Counted from the first letter of the stretch, positions 46,058-55,288 are shown. The stretch is 64,000 bases of DNA from Oxalobacter sp. (GCA_003605115.1 QZKY01000011.1:186001-250000); one strand, 5' to 3'. Program-made: numbers and translations. The notes: generated by a model from the sequence alone, not told the origin.

Positions 46058-46134
46058 TGAATAACAGGGGACAGACCACGTTTTTGCACTGAGAGTGTAT
46101 TAAATCCAGTATCGCGGATAGCGCCGAACAGAGT
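46058..46134. repeat. Degenerate duplicate of the HPP gene 3' end
   Basis: This stretch (ATAACAGGGGACAGACCACG and onward) is nearly the same as 46296-46372, which spans the 3' end of the HPP gene and its downstream flank. About 75 bp align with a few substitutions. It is not expected to be coding. It lies about 240 bp from its twin, with repeat copy D between them. Confidence 0.75.
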
Positions 46135-46199
46135 TGATGGGGTCGGCATCGGATTTATTTTCGGGTAGAGGTGTGATTTTCAACACATCTTTCTCGCCA

Positions 46200-46260
46200 G
46201 GAAAATTCGGGGTCAGAGTAATTTACGCTGCGCGTAAAAAAACTCTGACCCCGGTTTTCC
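46200..46260 (+). repeat. Dispersed GGGGTCAGAG palindromic repeat, copy D
   Basis: This copy is almost identical to copy A, including the TTACGC-TGC-GCGTAA core. It is bounded by GGAAAATTC and GGTTTTCC and sits between the two copies of the HPP 3'-end duplication. Apart from these repeats, 46000-46341 holds nothing recognised. Confidence 0.85.
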
Positions 46261-46341
46261 CAAAGCTTCGTTTCAGGCAGTAATAATAGCGAATAACAGG
46301 AATAACAGGGGACAGACCACGCTTTTGCAGTGAGAAGTGTA

Positions 46342-46896
46342 TTAAAGCCAGTATCGTGGATAACGCCGAACCGGATTGCCCGAGAAGTTGTTCACAACCA
46401 GCGCAACGATCAGCATGATGAGTGCGCCGACGAGCACCGGTGCAAACAGATACATGAATCCCAGTGCATGAATCGACGGCCCGCCGATGACGGCAATCAG
46501 TGCGGTGGCGCCGCCCGGCGGATGGAGCGTACGGGTGATATGCTGACCGACGATGGCCAGCGAGACGGCCAGTGCACTGGCCACGGCCATATTCTGTGGA
46601 CACAACTTGAACATCAATACGCCGGCCAAAGCCGAAACCAGATGGCCGCCGACAAAATTCCTGGGTTGCGAGAAATCGGCAGTCGGTGCGCCGTAAATCA
46701 AAACGGCTGACGCGCCAAACGATCCGATCAGGTAGAGATTTTCATTTTCCGCAATGCCGAGCCAGCTGTTCACGACATACACGGCGTAGATGCCGATGAA
46801 GGAAGCGAGCCACGACCACGCGATTTCATGCCAGGATCGACGCGCGGGAGAATGTTGACCGCGGACGCCGAGGAATTTTTTTAAATAGTTTTTCAT
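46342..46896 (-). CDS. HPP family membrane protein
   Basis: This 184-aa inner-membrane protein has about four hydrophobic helices and the defining TLHPPGGATALIAVIGG motif, with LIGSFGASAVLIYGAP upstream. HPP proteins are small integral membrane proteins; some members transport nitrite. Its location between hcp-hcr and the norR region makes a role in nitrogen-oxide metabolism plausible, but this is inference. It is flanked by repeat copies D and E and has a partial duplicate of its 3' end downstream. Confidence 0.88.
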   Translation of the reverse strand: MKNYLKKFLGVRGQHSPARRSWHEIAWSWLASFIGIYAVYVVNSWLGIAENENLYLIGSFGASAVLIYGAPTADFSQPRNFVGGHLVSALAGVLMFKLCPQNMAVASALAVSLAIVGQHITRTLHPPGGATALIAVIGGPSIHALGFMYLFAPVLVGALIMLIVALVVNNFSGNPVRRYPRYWL

Positions 46897-46929
46897 TATG
46901 TTTATGCGGCCAGGCGTATTGAAATGCTC

Positions 46930-46989
46930 GGAAAATTCGGGGTCAGAGTAAATTTTTCTTCGAAAAATAAAACGCTGACCCCGGTTTCC
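46930..46989 (+). repeat. Dispersed GGGGTCAGAG palindromic repeat, copy E
   Basis: Bounded by GGAAAATTCGGGGTCAGAG and GCTGACCCCGGTTTCC, with a variant core TTTTTC-TTCG-AAAAA. It lies between the HPP gene start and the end of hcr. Confidence 0.85.
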
Positions 46990-47064
46990 CTCGCGGCGCT
47001 ACAGCGCAAGCTGTGTCGACTGCACAAGCTATGCTGCTGCACACCCTATCTAATGTAACGCCTA

Positions 47065-48114
47065 TTAAAACACAATTTCAACTTTTAAAGAACCGCGAGC
47101 AACAGTGCTGCACGCCAGCACCACCCCCGAATCGATTTCATCCTGCGTCAATGTTTCAGTACTGAGCTGCTCCACTTTGCCTTCGATCACTTTGCATTTG
47201 CAGGAACCGCAAATGCCTGAACGGCAGGCACCGATGATTGGCAGGCTTTCCGCTTCCATGATCTCGAGCAAGGACTGTCCATCAGCGATTTGCGCTGTTT
47301 TGTCAAAAGCCGGAACAGAGAGCGTAAACATTTCCGCGCCAGGATTTGCGTGGGGCAGTTCGGCTGGCGTAAAACTTTCCTTGTGAAAGCGTTCCAAGGG
47401 TAGGGATTGCGTCTTGTGCCAGCCTTCCGCCATGTCCATGTACTCCTGATGACCGCATAAATAAATGTCGCTGTCAGTAGCGTCAGGAAGCAGGGCGGTC
47501 AAGCGTTCCGGTGTCAGACGTCCTGTATGACAGGGCACACTACCTTCCGGTTTGGTGAGGAAGAGATCCAGTTTGAATGTGGGATACTGTTGCGCAATCA
47601 GGAGCAGCTCATCACGAAAAATGAGTTCCTGTTCGCTTCGCGCACTGTGGATGAAGTGGATGTCGGCATCCAGATTGTGCGCCAACAACCAGCGCGCCAT
47701 CGACATCATCGGCGTGATGCCGCTGCCGGCGGACAACATCACGTGTTTCATTTTTTCAGCGTTCTGTGGCAAGTGAAATTCGCCCGCAGGCGCGAGCGCA
47801 TCCAGTGATTCACCTGTGCGAAAATGATCGATCAGATAATTCGAGATCAGTCCGCCTGCCACGCGTTTGACGGTGATGGTGAGAAAGTCATCCTCCAGCG
47901 GGGTGGATGAAATCGAGTAGGCGCGGTAATGTTTTTTGCCATCAATCTCCACGCCGATGGTGATGAATTGTCCCGGCAAAAAAGCAAAACGCGTAGGATG
48001 ATCGGCAGTCAAAACAAAGCTGGTGCAGTCGATGGTTTCTTCAATGCGTTTTTTGCAGTGCAGTGCTCCGCCTTGCCAGAGGGGGTGTTGCTTTGCTAGA
48101 AAAACGGCGTTCAT
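47065..48114 (-). CDS. hcr: Hcp-associated NADH oxidoreductase
   Basis: This 349-aa flavoprotein has an N-terminal FAD-binding ferredoxin-reductase domain (HYRAYSISSTP), a NAD-binding domain (MLSAGSGITPMMSMARWLL ... DIYLCGHQEYM) and a C-terminal plant-type [2Fe-2S] domain with the Cys pattern GACRSGICGSCKCKV plus a later Cys. This is the domain order of Hcr, which passes electrons from NADH to the hybrid-cluster protein. It lies 112 bp downstream of hcp on the same strand, with repeat copy F in between. Confidence 0.93.
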   Translation of the reverse strand: MNAVFLAKQHPLWQGGALHCKKRIEETIDCTSFVLTADHPTRFAFLPGQFITIGVEIDGKKHYRAYSISSTPLEDDFLTITVKRVAGGLISNYLIDHFRTGESLDALAPAGEFHLPQNAEKMKHVMLSAGSGITPMMSMARWLLAHNLDADIHFIHSARSEQELIFRDELLLIAQQYPTFKLDLFLTKPEGSVPCHTGRLTPERLTALLPDATDSDIYLCGHQEYMDMAEGWHKTQSLPLERFHKESFTPAELPHANPGAEMFTLSVPAFDKTAQIADGQSLLEIMEAESLPIIGACRSGICGSCKCKVIEGKVEQLSTETLTQDEIDSGVVLACSTVARGSLKVEIVF

Positions 48115-48157
48115 AGCGTGCTTTCGTTTTTAAAGTGCCAGGGGAAAACCGGGGTTA

Positions 48158-48220
48158 GAAAAAATTCGGGGTCAGAGTAATTTACGCTTCGCGTAAAAAA
48201 ACTCTGACCCCGGTTTTTTC
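48158..48220 (+). repeat. Dispersed GGGGTCAGAG palindromic repeat, copy F
   Basis: Same element as copies A and D with the core TTACGC-TTC-GCGTAA, lying in the hcp-hcr intergenic gap. A half-element (GGGGAAAACCGGGGTTAG, 48141-48158) precedes it. Confidence 0.85.
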
Positions 48221-48226
48221 TCAAAG

Positions 48227-49891
48227 TTACGCCGCTTTCAACATGTCATTCAAATCCTGCTCGACCGTGGAAATAAGCTTCAAGCCAAATTGCTGATTCA
48301 ACACCCCAATCAAGTTCGGTGTGAGGAAGCCGGGTGCAGTGGGCCCCACGCGAATATCTTTGATGCCGAGTGCGAGCAGGGTCAGCAAAATCACAATCGC
48401 TTTTTGTTCAAACCAGGAGAGCACCAGCGACAGCGGCAAGTCGTTCACGCCACAGCCAAAGGCATCAGCCAGCGCAATCGCGAGTTGAATGGCGGAGTAG
48501 GCATCGTTGCATTGACCCACGTCGAGAAAGCGGGGAATGCCGTTGATGTCGCCGAATTCCAGTTCATTGAAACGGAATTTTCCGCAAGCGAGCGTCAGGA
48601 TGATGCTGTCTTGCGGGACGGCTTTGGCCAGATCGGTGTAGTAGGCGCGTTCCTTTTTATCGCCGTCGCAGCCGCCAATCAGGAAGAAGTGCTTGATGTT
48701 CCCGGCTTTCACTTGCTCGATGACGGCGGGTGCGGCAGCCATCAGGGCATTGCGGGCGAAGCCGGTGGTGGTATAGACCGGTGCTTCATCTTTGTCGAAT
48801 CCGGGCATGGCGAGCGCCGCATCGATGAGGGCGGACATGTCGTCGCCCTCGATGTGCGTGACACCGGGCCAGCCGACAATGCTGCGCGTGAAGATGCGAC
48901 CTTGGTATTGCCCTACTTCCGGATTGATGATGCAGTTTGAGGTCATCAACACCGCGCCGGGGAAAGCCTTGAATTCGCGCTGCTGGTTTTGCCAGGCGGT
49001 GCCGTAGTTGCCGACGAGATGTTTGTACTTCTTGAAGGCCGGATACGCATGCGCGGGTAGCATTTCGCCGTGCGTAAACACGTTGATCCCTTTGCCTTCG
49101 GTTTGTTTCAGAATCAATTCCAGATCATGATAGTCGTGGCCGGAAACCAGAATGGCTTTGCCTGTGATCGGGCGCATGTTCACTTTGGTGGGTTCCGGAT
49201 GGCCGTAGGTGTCGGTTTCGCCTTTGTCCAGCATTTGCATGATGCGGAAATTCAGATGACCGATATCCATCGCACATTGGAACAGTTCGCCCATGTCTGT
49301 CGGGTCTGTGGCAAGGTAAGCCATGAAGTCGTGGAACTTGCCAGCCACTTCCAGGTCGGTCTGGCCGAGTACGCGGGCATGTTCCATGTAGGCTGCAGCG
49401 CCCTTCAATCCATACAGCGAGAGCAGGCGCAGGCCGATGACATCTTCGCCCACTTCTTTTTTCTGGCGGTTGAGTGCAAATTGAAGCGAGTCGCTCAGCA
49501 TGACGGCTTTTTCCGTTGGCACCTTGTAGTTTGCGGCGGCAGGCAGTTTTTCAGGCGCGATCCCTTGTGCCTTGCACGCTGCTTCATAGCGCGATTTCAA
49601 GCTGTTACGGAAAGCTTCGGCGCGCTCGGTGAAGGCGATGATGCGTGCCGGGTCGAAGTTCACGTTGGTCAGCGTGGCGAAAAACGCTTGTGGCACATAC
49701 GCATCCACTTCGGTGTCGATGATGCCGACCTTGCGCGCAGCTTGCGCGTAAAGTGAGACGGCTTGCAGCAGATGCACCAGCATGTCCTGTAGATCGGAGA
49801 CTTCGGCGGTCTTGCCGCACATGCCTCGTGCAAAACTGCAACCCGCACCTTGCGGGGTCTGGATGGTGTGTTCACATTGGACGCAAAACAT
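48227..49891 (-). CDS. hcp: Hybrid-cluster protein (NO reductase / hydroxylamine reductase)
   Basis: This 554-aa Hcp has the N-terminal cluster ligands in [18 protein letters not shown]...GMCGKT, like the enterobacterial (class II) form. Hybrid-cluster ligands appear later in [31 protein letters not shown] and CGKFRF. It is reported to reduce NO to N2O or hydroxylamine to ammonia and to protect anaerobic cells from nitrosative stress, receiving electrons from Hcr. The ATG at 49891 follows CAGGAG. A sigma-54 promoter and three NorR sites lie upstream. Confidence 0.96.
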   Translation of the reverse strand: MFCVQCEHTIQTPQGAGCSFARGMCGKTAEVSDLQDMLVHLLQAVSLYAQAARKVGIIDTEVDAYVPQAFFATLTNVNFDPARIIAFTERAEAFRNSLKSRYEAACKAQGIAPEKLPAAANYKVPTEKAVMLSDSLQFALNRQKKEVGEDVIGLRLLSLYGLKGAAAYMEHARVLGQTDLEVAGKFHDFMAYLATDPTDMGELFQCAMDIGHLNFRIMQMLDKGETDTYGHPEPTKVNMRPITGKAILVSGHDYHDLELILKQTEGKGINVFTHGEMLPAHAYPAFKKYKHLVGNYGTAWQNQQREFKAFPGAVLMTSNCIINPEVGQYQGRIFTRSIVGWPGVTHIEGDDMSALIDAALAMPGFDKDEAPVYTTTGFARNALMAAAPAVIEQVKAGNIKHFFLIGGCDGDKKERAYYTDLAKAVPQDSIILTLACGKFRFNELEFGDINGIPRFLDVGQCNDAYSAIQLAIALADAFGCGVNDLPLSLVLSWFEQKAIVILLTLLALGIKDIRVGPTAPGFLTPNLIGVLNQQFGLKLISTVEQDLNDMLKAA

Positions 49892-49933
49892 GAGTGGCTC
49901 CTGAAAAAAGTTAAAGAGTGATACGCTTCTCAT

Positions 49934-49949
49934 GGCAAGTCCTGTGCCA
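49934..49949 (-). promoter_or_regulatory. Sigma-54 promoter of hcp-hcr
   Basis: On the minus strand TGGCACAGGACTTGCC matches TGGCAC-N4/5-TTGC, with GG and GC exactly 10 bp apart. It lies about 45 bp upstream of the hcp ATG. Confidence 0.9.
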
Positions 49950-50000
49950 GTTTGTAACTTGTTGTTTATATTGGATTTTATTTTTCATTATGTAAAGTCG

Positions 50001-50059
50001 GGTGAAAAACACCTTGATTTTAAAAGGGTCAAAAATACCCTTCTGCGGTGAAAAAAACC
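50001..50059. promoter_or_regulatory. Three NorR enhancer sites upstream of hcp
   Basis: GGTGAAAAACACC (50001), GGTCAAAAATACC (50027) and GGTGAAAAAAACC (50047) are perfect GGT-N7-ACC sites with A-rich centres, starting 26 and 20 bp apart. They lie about 50-110 bp upstream of the sigma-54 promoter. Three tandem sites is the arrangement described for NorR-controlled promoters. Confidence 0.88.
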
Positions 50060-50133
50060 ATGAGTATTGACGGCAGGCATGATGCTTGCGATATGATGCG
50101 CAAAGGCAAATCGATACATGACGAGGGCGCACC

Positions 50134-50838
50134 ATGAGGGTTCAGGTTTTTCAGCACGTTCCTTTCGAAGGTTTGGGCAGCATTCAGCAGTGGCTGGATG
50201 CGCGAAACGCAAGCGTTGCGTGGACACGGTTTTATGAACCGCAGCGCTTGACTGAGCGCTTGCCGGAATTGGCAGACGTCGATTTGCTGATCGTGCTGGG
50301 TGGTCCCATGAGTGTGAACGATGAAGCGACGTTGCCCTGGCTTGTCGAAGAAAAACATTTCATTGCTTCGGCGATTGCAGCGGGCAAGCCGGTGCTGGGA
50401 ATTTGTCTGGGCGCGCAATTGATCGCCAATGCTTTGGGCGCGCGCGTGTATCCGAACAAGCAAAAGGAGATCGGCTGGTTCGAAGTGGAAGCGACCTCAT
50501 CTCATCCGGATAATTTCCATTTTCCGACAGCGATAGACGTTTTCCACTGGCATGGTGAAACCTTCGATTTGCCAGAGGGAGCACGACATTTGGCGCGCAG
50601 TCAGGTGTGTGAAAACCAGGCGTTTCAGTTCGGGAAAAGGGTGATTGCTTTGCAGTTTCATCTGGAAACGACGCCGGAGAGCGCCGAATCCATGTTCACG
50701 CATTGCCGTGACGAACTGGTGGATGGGGAAACCATTCAGACGGAAGCCGCAATGCGCGAGGTATCGTCCGCTTCGTACAACAGCATCAATGCGCTGATGG
50801 AGGCGATCTTGAATTACATTACCCGGCCAGCGCATTAA
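50134..50838 (+). CDS. Class-I glutamine amidotransferase-like protein
   Basis: This 234-aa protein has the GATase1 fold with the nucleophile elbow GICLGAQLIA (Cys near 90) and the His-x-Glu pair in ALQFHLETTPE, like stand-alone GMP-synthase-type amidotransferases. Some relatives act on gamma-glutamyl compounds. Its synthetase partner is not evident here. The ATG at 50134 follows GAGGGC. It is divergent from hcp and may be affected by the NorR region, but it has no sigma-54 motif on its own strand that I can see. Confidence 0.88.
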   Translation: MRVQVFQHVPFEGLGSIQQWLDARNASVAWTRFYEPQRLTERLPELADVDLLIVLGGPMSVNDEATLPWLVEEKHFIASAIAAGKPVLGICLGAQLIANALGARVYPNKQKEIGWFEVEATSSHPDNFHFPTAIDVFHWHGETFDLPEGARHLARSQVCENQAFQFGKRVIALQFHLETTPESAESMFTHCRDELVDGETIQTEAAMREVSSASYNSINALMEAILNYITRPAH

Positions 50839-50939
50839 GAATCATCTGCAAAATTCAAGAGAGAAATCTCGAAGCAGATGTATTAGACTGACGGTATTTT
50901 CCAGCGTGCCCAGGGCGCGTCAGCATAAAAATATCGGCA

Positions 50940-52310
50940 ATGAAAAAATCTAAACCTGAGATTCACCCTTCTCCACTTCGTATTGAATCCCTGGATATCG
51001 AAGGACGCGGCGTCGGTCACTTGACCAACGAAGACGGCACCCCCGGCAAAGTCATCTTTGTTGAAGGGGCGTTGCCAAACGAAACCGTGACGTTTCAGTC
51101 TTTCCGCGTCAAGAAAAATTGGGAAGCGGCAAGGGCGGTTGAACTGCTCCGTGAATCTTTCATGCGCGTGAAACCCAAGTGCCAATGGTTCGGCATTTGC
51201 GGGGGATGCGCGATGCAGCATCTGGAGCCGACGGCGCAAATCGCCATGAAGCAGCGCGTGCTCGAAGACAATCTCTGGCATATCGGACGCGTTCGTCCGG
51301 AAAGAATGCTTCCGCCAATACAGGGGCCAAGCTGGGCTTACCGCTACCGCGCCCGACTGTCTGTGCATTACGTCGCCAAGAAAGGCGGCATTCTGGTGGG
51401 TTTTCATGAAAAGCAATCGCGTTTTATCACCGACATGAAAGGCTGTGAAGTCTTGCCCAAGCATGTCTCCGCGATGCTGGTGCCTTTGCGTCGGCTGATC
51501 GAATCGCTCTCGATCATGGAGAAAATGCCGCAAATTGAGCTGGCGATTGGAGAGGCTGGCGACGAAATCACGACAGCCCTGGTGTTGCGCATCATGGCAC
51601 CCCTGACAGAAGCCGATGAGGCAGCACTCAAAGCGTTTGCGGATGAATACGCGGTGCAATGGTGGTTGCAAACCAAGGGGCCTGATACCGCAGCGCTTTT
51701 TTATCCGAAAGACGGTACCTTGCAATACACTTTGCCGGAATTCGGCATCATCATGCCGTTCAAGCCAACGGATTTCACGCAAGTCAATCATCAAATCAAC
51801 CGTGTGCTGGTGGAGCGGGCAGTGCGCCTGCTGGATCCGCAGGCGCATGAACGGGTTGCCGATTTGTTTTGCGGACTCGGCAATTTTACCTTGCCGATTG
51901 CGACGCTTGCGCGTGAAGTAGTGGGCATCGAAGGGAGCGCGAGCTTGACCCAGCGTGCGCAGGAAAATGCCCTCGTTAACGGACTAAGCGCCAAGACCGC
52001 ATTCGCGACACGGAATCTGTTTGAAGTGAAGGCGGAAGATTTTATTGCGCTTGGCAAGTTTGACCGCATCTTGATCGATCCGCCACGCGATGGCGCACAG
52101 GCGGTGTGCCAGTCGATTGTTGATCTCGAAGGGGCGTATGCAATGCTTAGGCCAGCCCGTATTGTCTATGTGTCCTGCAGTCCTTCCACACTCGCGCGCG
52201 ATGCAGGGGTGCTGGTGAATGAAGGCGGCTATCGTCTCACGCAGGCCGGTGCCATCAACATGTTCCCGCACACTTCGCATGTAGAATCCATAGCGGTGTT
52301 TGATTTGTAG
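50940..52310 (+). CDS. rlmD: 23S rRNA (uracil-1939 C5)-methyltransferase
   Basis: This 456-aa RlmD/RumA has an N-terminal TRAM-like domain ([14 protein letters not shown]), a [4Fe-4S]-binding cysteine set ([18 protein letters not shown] and a later MKGC), a SAM-binding motif [23 protein letters not shown] and the catalytic Cys region [12 protein letters not shown]. It methylates U1939 of 23S rRNA with SAM. The ATG at 50940 is chosen. Length is usual. Confidence 0.96.
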   Translation: MKKSKPEIHPSPLRIESLDIEGRGVGHLTNEDGTPGKVIFVEGALPNETVTFQSFRVKKNWEAARAVELLRESFMRVKPKCQWFGICGGCAMQHLEPTAQIAMKQRVLEDNLWHIGRVRPERMLPPIQGPSWAYRYRARLSVHYVAKKGGILVGFHEKQSRFITDMKGCEVLPKHVSAMLVPLRRLIESLSIMEKMPQIELAIGEAGDEITTALVLRIMAPLTEADEAALKAFADEYAVQWWLQTKGPDTAALFYPKDGTLQYTLPEFGIIMPFKPTDFTQVNHQINRVLVERAVRLLDPQAHERVADLFCGLGNFTLPIATLAREVVGIEGSASLTQRAQENALVNGLSAKTAFATRNLFEVKAEDFIALGKFDRILIDPPRDGAQAVCQSIVDLEGAYAMLRPARIVYVSCSPSTLARDAGVLVNEGGYRLTQAGAINMFPHTSHVESIAVFDL

Positions 52311-52438
52311 CGGGATTACCCACATGCGCCAACTTTTTTGTATTATGGCAATATGCGGATGTGGCTTGCATTTACCAACCGATCAGCGCAATATAAGCGC
52401 CTTTTGTGCAACAGCGAATTCTTCAAGAGAGAATGACG

Positions 52439-52861
52439 ATGTCAGAAAACAAAGTCAAAAAAACCGATGAGGAGTGGCGTCAACAACTCCATCCTGTCGA
52501 ATACCATGTCACTCGCCATGCAGCGACCGAACCGGCTTTTACGGGGCGTTACTGGGATCATCATGCTCCCGGTATTTATCGTTGTGTTTGCTGTGGCACG
52601 CCGCTGTTCGCCTCTGACGCGAAGTTTGAATCGGGGTGCGGGTGGCCAAGTTACTTTGATGCCATTAACCCGGAAAACGTTGTGGAACGCCCCGACTATT
52701 CACACGGCATGATTCGTACGGAAATCATCTGCAATGTGTGCGATGCACATTTGGGGCACGTCTTTAATGACGGCCCGCCGCCAACAGGTTTGCGCTATTG
52801 CATCAATTCTGCCGCATTACGTTTTGAGCCGGCACCGGAAACCAAGAAAAACGGAAAATGA
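52439..52861 (+). CDS. msrB: Peptide methionine-(R)-S-oxide reductase
   Basis: This 140-aa MsrB has both zinc CxxC pairs ([11 protein letters not shown] and [11 protein letters not shown]), SGCGWPSYF and the C-terminal RYCINSAAL with the catalytic Cys. It reduces the R epimer of methionine sulfoxide in the cytosol. The ATG at 52439 has AGAGAG at a good distance; an ATG at 52433 is nearly as good. Its TGA overlaps the yciB start (ATGA), so the two are coupled. Confidence 0.96.
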   Translation: MSENKVKKTDEEWRQQLHPVEYHVTRHAATEPAFTGRYWDHHAPGIYRCVCCGTPLFASDAKFESGCGWPSYFDAINPENVVERPDYSHGMIRTEIICNVCDAHLGHVFNDGPPPTGLRYCINSAALRFEPAPETKKNGK

Positions 52862-53481
52862 AATTTCTCTTTGATCTTTTCCCCGTCATCCTGTTCTTCG
52901 GGATTTTCAGATGGGGTGAAAAAAATGCCCAAGCCGCGCAAGAACTGGTTACCAAAACGCTTTCGGGCGTGATGTCTGGCGGGGTGACGCCTGAGCAGGC
53001 ACCCATCATTCTCGCTACCGCAGTCGCCATTGTCGCCAGTTTTGCACAAATCGGATATTTACTGGCGCGCCGCAAAAAAGTGGATCTCATGTTGTGGGTA
53101 TCGCTCGCCGTGATTGTGGTTTTTGGCGGCATGACTATCTACTTCAATAGCGAAACCTTCATCAAATGGAAGCCCACCGTGCTTTACTGGTGCTTTGCGT
53201 TTGCCTTGTTGCTTGGCCAAGTCCTTTTCCGCAAGAATTTGATTCGCGCATTGATGCAGGGGCAAATCACGCTGCCTGATCAGGTGTGGGGGCATCTTTG
53301 CTATGCGTGGATAGTTTTCTTCGGCCTCATGGGTATCGTGAATTTGTATGTGGCTTTCTGGGGCAATTTTTCCACGGGAAGTTGGGTGAATTTCAAGCTT
53401 TTCGGTGGTTTTGGACTCACTTTAATCTTCGTTGTTGCCCAGAGCATCTATCTTTCCAAGCACATGAAGTCTGCGCCTTAG
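52858..53481 (+). CDS. yciB: Inner-membrane protein YciB (septation protein A)
   Basis: This 207-aa protein has five or six membrane helices and family motifs at the start ([17 protein letters not shown]) and in [18 protein letters not shown]. It is an intracellular-septation/envelope-maintenance protein (YciB/IspZ). The four-base overlap with msrB implies a two-gene operon. tRNA-Ser follows about 60 bp later on the same strand. Confidence 0.93.
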   Translation: MKFLFDLFPVILFFGIFRWGEKNAQAAQELVTKTLSGVMSGGVTPEQAPIILATAVAIVASFAQIGYLLARRKKVDLMLWVSLAVIVVFGGMTIYFNSETFIKWKPTVLYWCFAFALLLGQVLFRKNLIRALMQGQITLPDQVWGHLCYAWIVFFGLMGIVNLYVAFWGNFSTGSWVNFKLFGGFGLTLIFVVAQSIYLSKHMKSAP

Positions 53482-53542
53482 TGCTAGCCAAGACAGGAAA
53501 GCTTTTGCTATAATCGCAGGCTTCGTACAAACAAAGAATTCC

Positions 53543-53632
53543 GGAGAGGTGGATGAGTGGTTGAAGTCACCACCCTGGAAAGGTGGCACAGGGGCAACCC
53601 TGTCGCGGGTTCGAATCCCGCCCTCTCCGCCA
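53543..53632 (+). tRNA. tRNA-Ser (anticodon GGA)
   Basis: A 90-nt class II tRNA with encoded CCA. The acceptor stem GGAGAGG pairs with CCTCTCC, the anticodon arm ACCACC-CTGGAAA-GGTGGC carries GGA, a long variable arm follows (CACAGGGGCAACCCTGT), and the T arm is CGGGTTCGAATCCCG. It reads UCC and UCU serine codons. Confidence 0.97.
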
Positions 53633-53639
53633 AAACAAT

Positions 53640-53666
53640 AAACGCCCCCTTGCGGGGCGTTTTTGT
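53640..53666 (+). terminator. Terminator after tRNA-Ser
   Basis: Hairpin AACGCCCC-CTTGC-GGGGCGTT followed by T residues, a few bases after the tRNA 3' end. Confidence 0.9.
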
Positions 53667-53706
53667 TTTGGTGAGCAGGGTGGGTGAGAGCCCGCCTCGG
53701 GTTCGA

Positions 53707-53802
53707 CCAGCAGACTGCCGGGGGCAGTCTGCGCAGGACGCAGCGAAGCTGCGGTTCCGCGTTAGCGGAATGGCTGGATCACCGTAAGGTGAGACAGACA
53801 CA
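53707..53802. repeat. Hairpin-rich element interrupting a tRNA 3'-end copy
   Basis: Four perfect stem-loops lie almost end to end: CAGACTGCC-GGG-GGCAGTCTG (53711-53731), CGCAGC-GAA-GCTGCG (53739-53753), TTCCGC-GTTA-GCGGAA (53755-53770) and TCACC-GTAA-GGTGA (53779-53792). The flanks are CGGGTTCGA (53698-53706) and ATCCCGCCC (53803-53811), which together would rebuild the T-arm and acceptor end of the upstream tRNA-Ser. No coding potential is apparent. Confidence 0.6.
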
Positions 53803-53911
53803 ATCCCGCCCTTTTCAGACTTCGAATGTGCTGTAGCGCCATTTTTAGCGGAATGGCTGGATCACCGTAAGGTGAGACAGACACAATCCCGCCCTTTTCA
53901 GACTTCGAATG
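53762..53911. repeat. 67-bp direct repeat, two copies with an 83-bp period
   Basis: The sequence beginning TTAGCGGAATGG and ending GACTTCGAATG occurs at 53762-53828 and again at 53845-53911, essentially identical. Each copy contains the TCACC-GTAA-GGTGA hairpin and the ATCCCGCCC tRNA-like end. Confidence 0.85.
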
Positions 53912-54226
53912 GCCTTCAGCATGAGTTGAAAGGTTTTCACTTTGCCACCATTCCGCCCACTTTATCGAAAAATAAGGCATATCCCCCTCCCAAAATGCAA
54001 GCCAATCTCCTCGGATCGCGGGCAGGGAACACCCTGGGCGCACTTGATTGGCTCGTCCCGACGCCATTCGTTTAGCCTTATGTACGCTGTCGCACAGTGC
54101 AATGTCCAAAAATAGAGGACAGTGCTACACATGTGCGGCGTGAGGATGATTGGCGCCGCAAGCTGGTAAGAGAAGGACGTGAAAACAGATTCATATCGTT
54201 ATTCCGTGCCTGAAAAATGAAAACGA
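53912..54226. other. Intergenic region without recognised features
   Basis: This 315-bp stretch before pldA has no convincing gene, repeat or terminator. It presumably holds the pldA promoter. Confidence 0.5.
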
Positions 54227-55288
54227 ATGAATATTGGTTCGCTAAAAAATTTGCTGGTGGGGGTCACATTTCTGATTCCTGGTCTTGCGCTCTCAGTTGA
54301 ACCGCCATTGGCGCTGGCTGATTGTGTAGACATCGCGGATGAGCATAGACGACTTGCGTGTTATGACCGAGTTGTTGCAGGCAGTGTCGACGAAACCAAG
54401 CGCAAACCGGATATGGGTAATACTACTGCTGGTGCAGCGTCGGTCGCTGCAGAAAAACCGGCGCCACCATTTTCAGCGAGCGACCAGAAAAAGGCAGCAT
54501 TCAGTCTCTCGCGTCATTGGGAACTGGGATCAGAGTACAAGCGCGGCACGTTTATTTTCAGCCCTCATCATAGCAACTACATTCTTTTTGCAAACCACAG
54601 CTCTTCGCCGAACAACACTCCATACAGTCCGTCGACAGGAGAGGCGCCAAAAGAAAATCTTGCAAGCACAGAAGTAAGGTTTCAACTCAGCTTCAAGATG
54701 AAGTTGTTTGAAGATGTGGCCGATATGCCTATCGATCTTTGGTTTGGCTATACCCAGGAAACCAACTGGCAATTTTACAATCGCAAGAGTTCCAGCCCGG
54801 TCAGAGAAACCGATTACCAGCCAGAACTGATGCTGGTCATGCCTGTCAATTTCAATGTATTGGGTATGCGCGCTCGTTTCTTCAATCTCGGACTCGTTCA
54901 TCAGTCCAATGGCCGATCAGAGCCATTATCGCGAAGCTGGAACAGGGTATACGCGCAGCTCGGTATGGAAAGAGATAAGTTCACACTGACCGGTCGATTA
55001 TGGAAGCGGCTAAAAGAAAGCAGTGACGAGGATGATAATCCGGATATTACAGACTACATGGGGCACGGTGATGTGCTGGTGACCTATCGATTGGGCGCGC
55101 AAGTATTTTCTGTTCTGGCCAGGAACAATTTTGATACCGGCAAAGGTGCAGCAGAAATGGGATGGGAATTTCCGCTCGTAAAAAATTTAAAAGGATACGT
55201 CGAAGTGTTTTCAGGGTATGGACATAGCGTGATCGACTATAACCACTCTCAGACGACAATCGGCCTGGGGCTCTTGTTCAATTTTTAG
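54227..55288 (+). CDS. pldA: Outer-membrane phospholipase A
   Basis: This 353-aa protein has a signal peptide, an N-terminal region with a DCVDIADEHRRLACYD motif often found ahead of the PldA barrel in betaproteobacteria, and the PldA beta-barrel. The active-site stretch HQSNGRSEPLSRSWNR contains the catalytic His, Ser and Asn. The protein ends in the beta-strand LGLLFNF with a C-terminal Phe. It hydrolyses phospholipids that reach the outer leaflet. It is longer than the E. coli enzyme because of the N-terminal extension and is transcribed alone. Confidence 0.92.
   Translation: MNIGSLKNLLVGVTFLIPGLALSVEPPLALADCVDIADEHRRLACYDRVVAGSVDETKRKPDMGNTTAGAASVAAEKPAPPFSASDQKKAAFSLSRHWELGSEYKRGTFIFSPHHSNYILFANHSSSPNNTPYSPSTGEAPKENLASTEVRFQLSFKMKLFEDVADMPIDLWFGYTQETNWQFYNRKSSSPVRETDYQPELMLVMPVNFNVLGMRARFFNLGLVHQSNGRSEPLSRSWNRVYAQLGMERDKFTLTGRLWKRLKESSDEDDNPDITDYMGHGDVLVTYRLGAQVFSVLARNNFDTGKGAAEMGWEFPLVKNLKGYVEVFSGYGHSVIDYNHSQTTIGLGLLFNF

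Noticed and set aside
50883-51848. Minus-strand open frame of 321 codons
   Set aside because: Antisense to rlmD, which has all catalytic motifs.
53508-53801. Minus-strand ORF with ERAGFEPATGLPL-like translation
   Set aside because: This is the well-known false protein obtained by translating the reverse strand of a tRNA-Ser gene and its flank.
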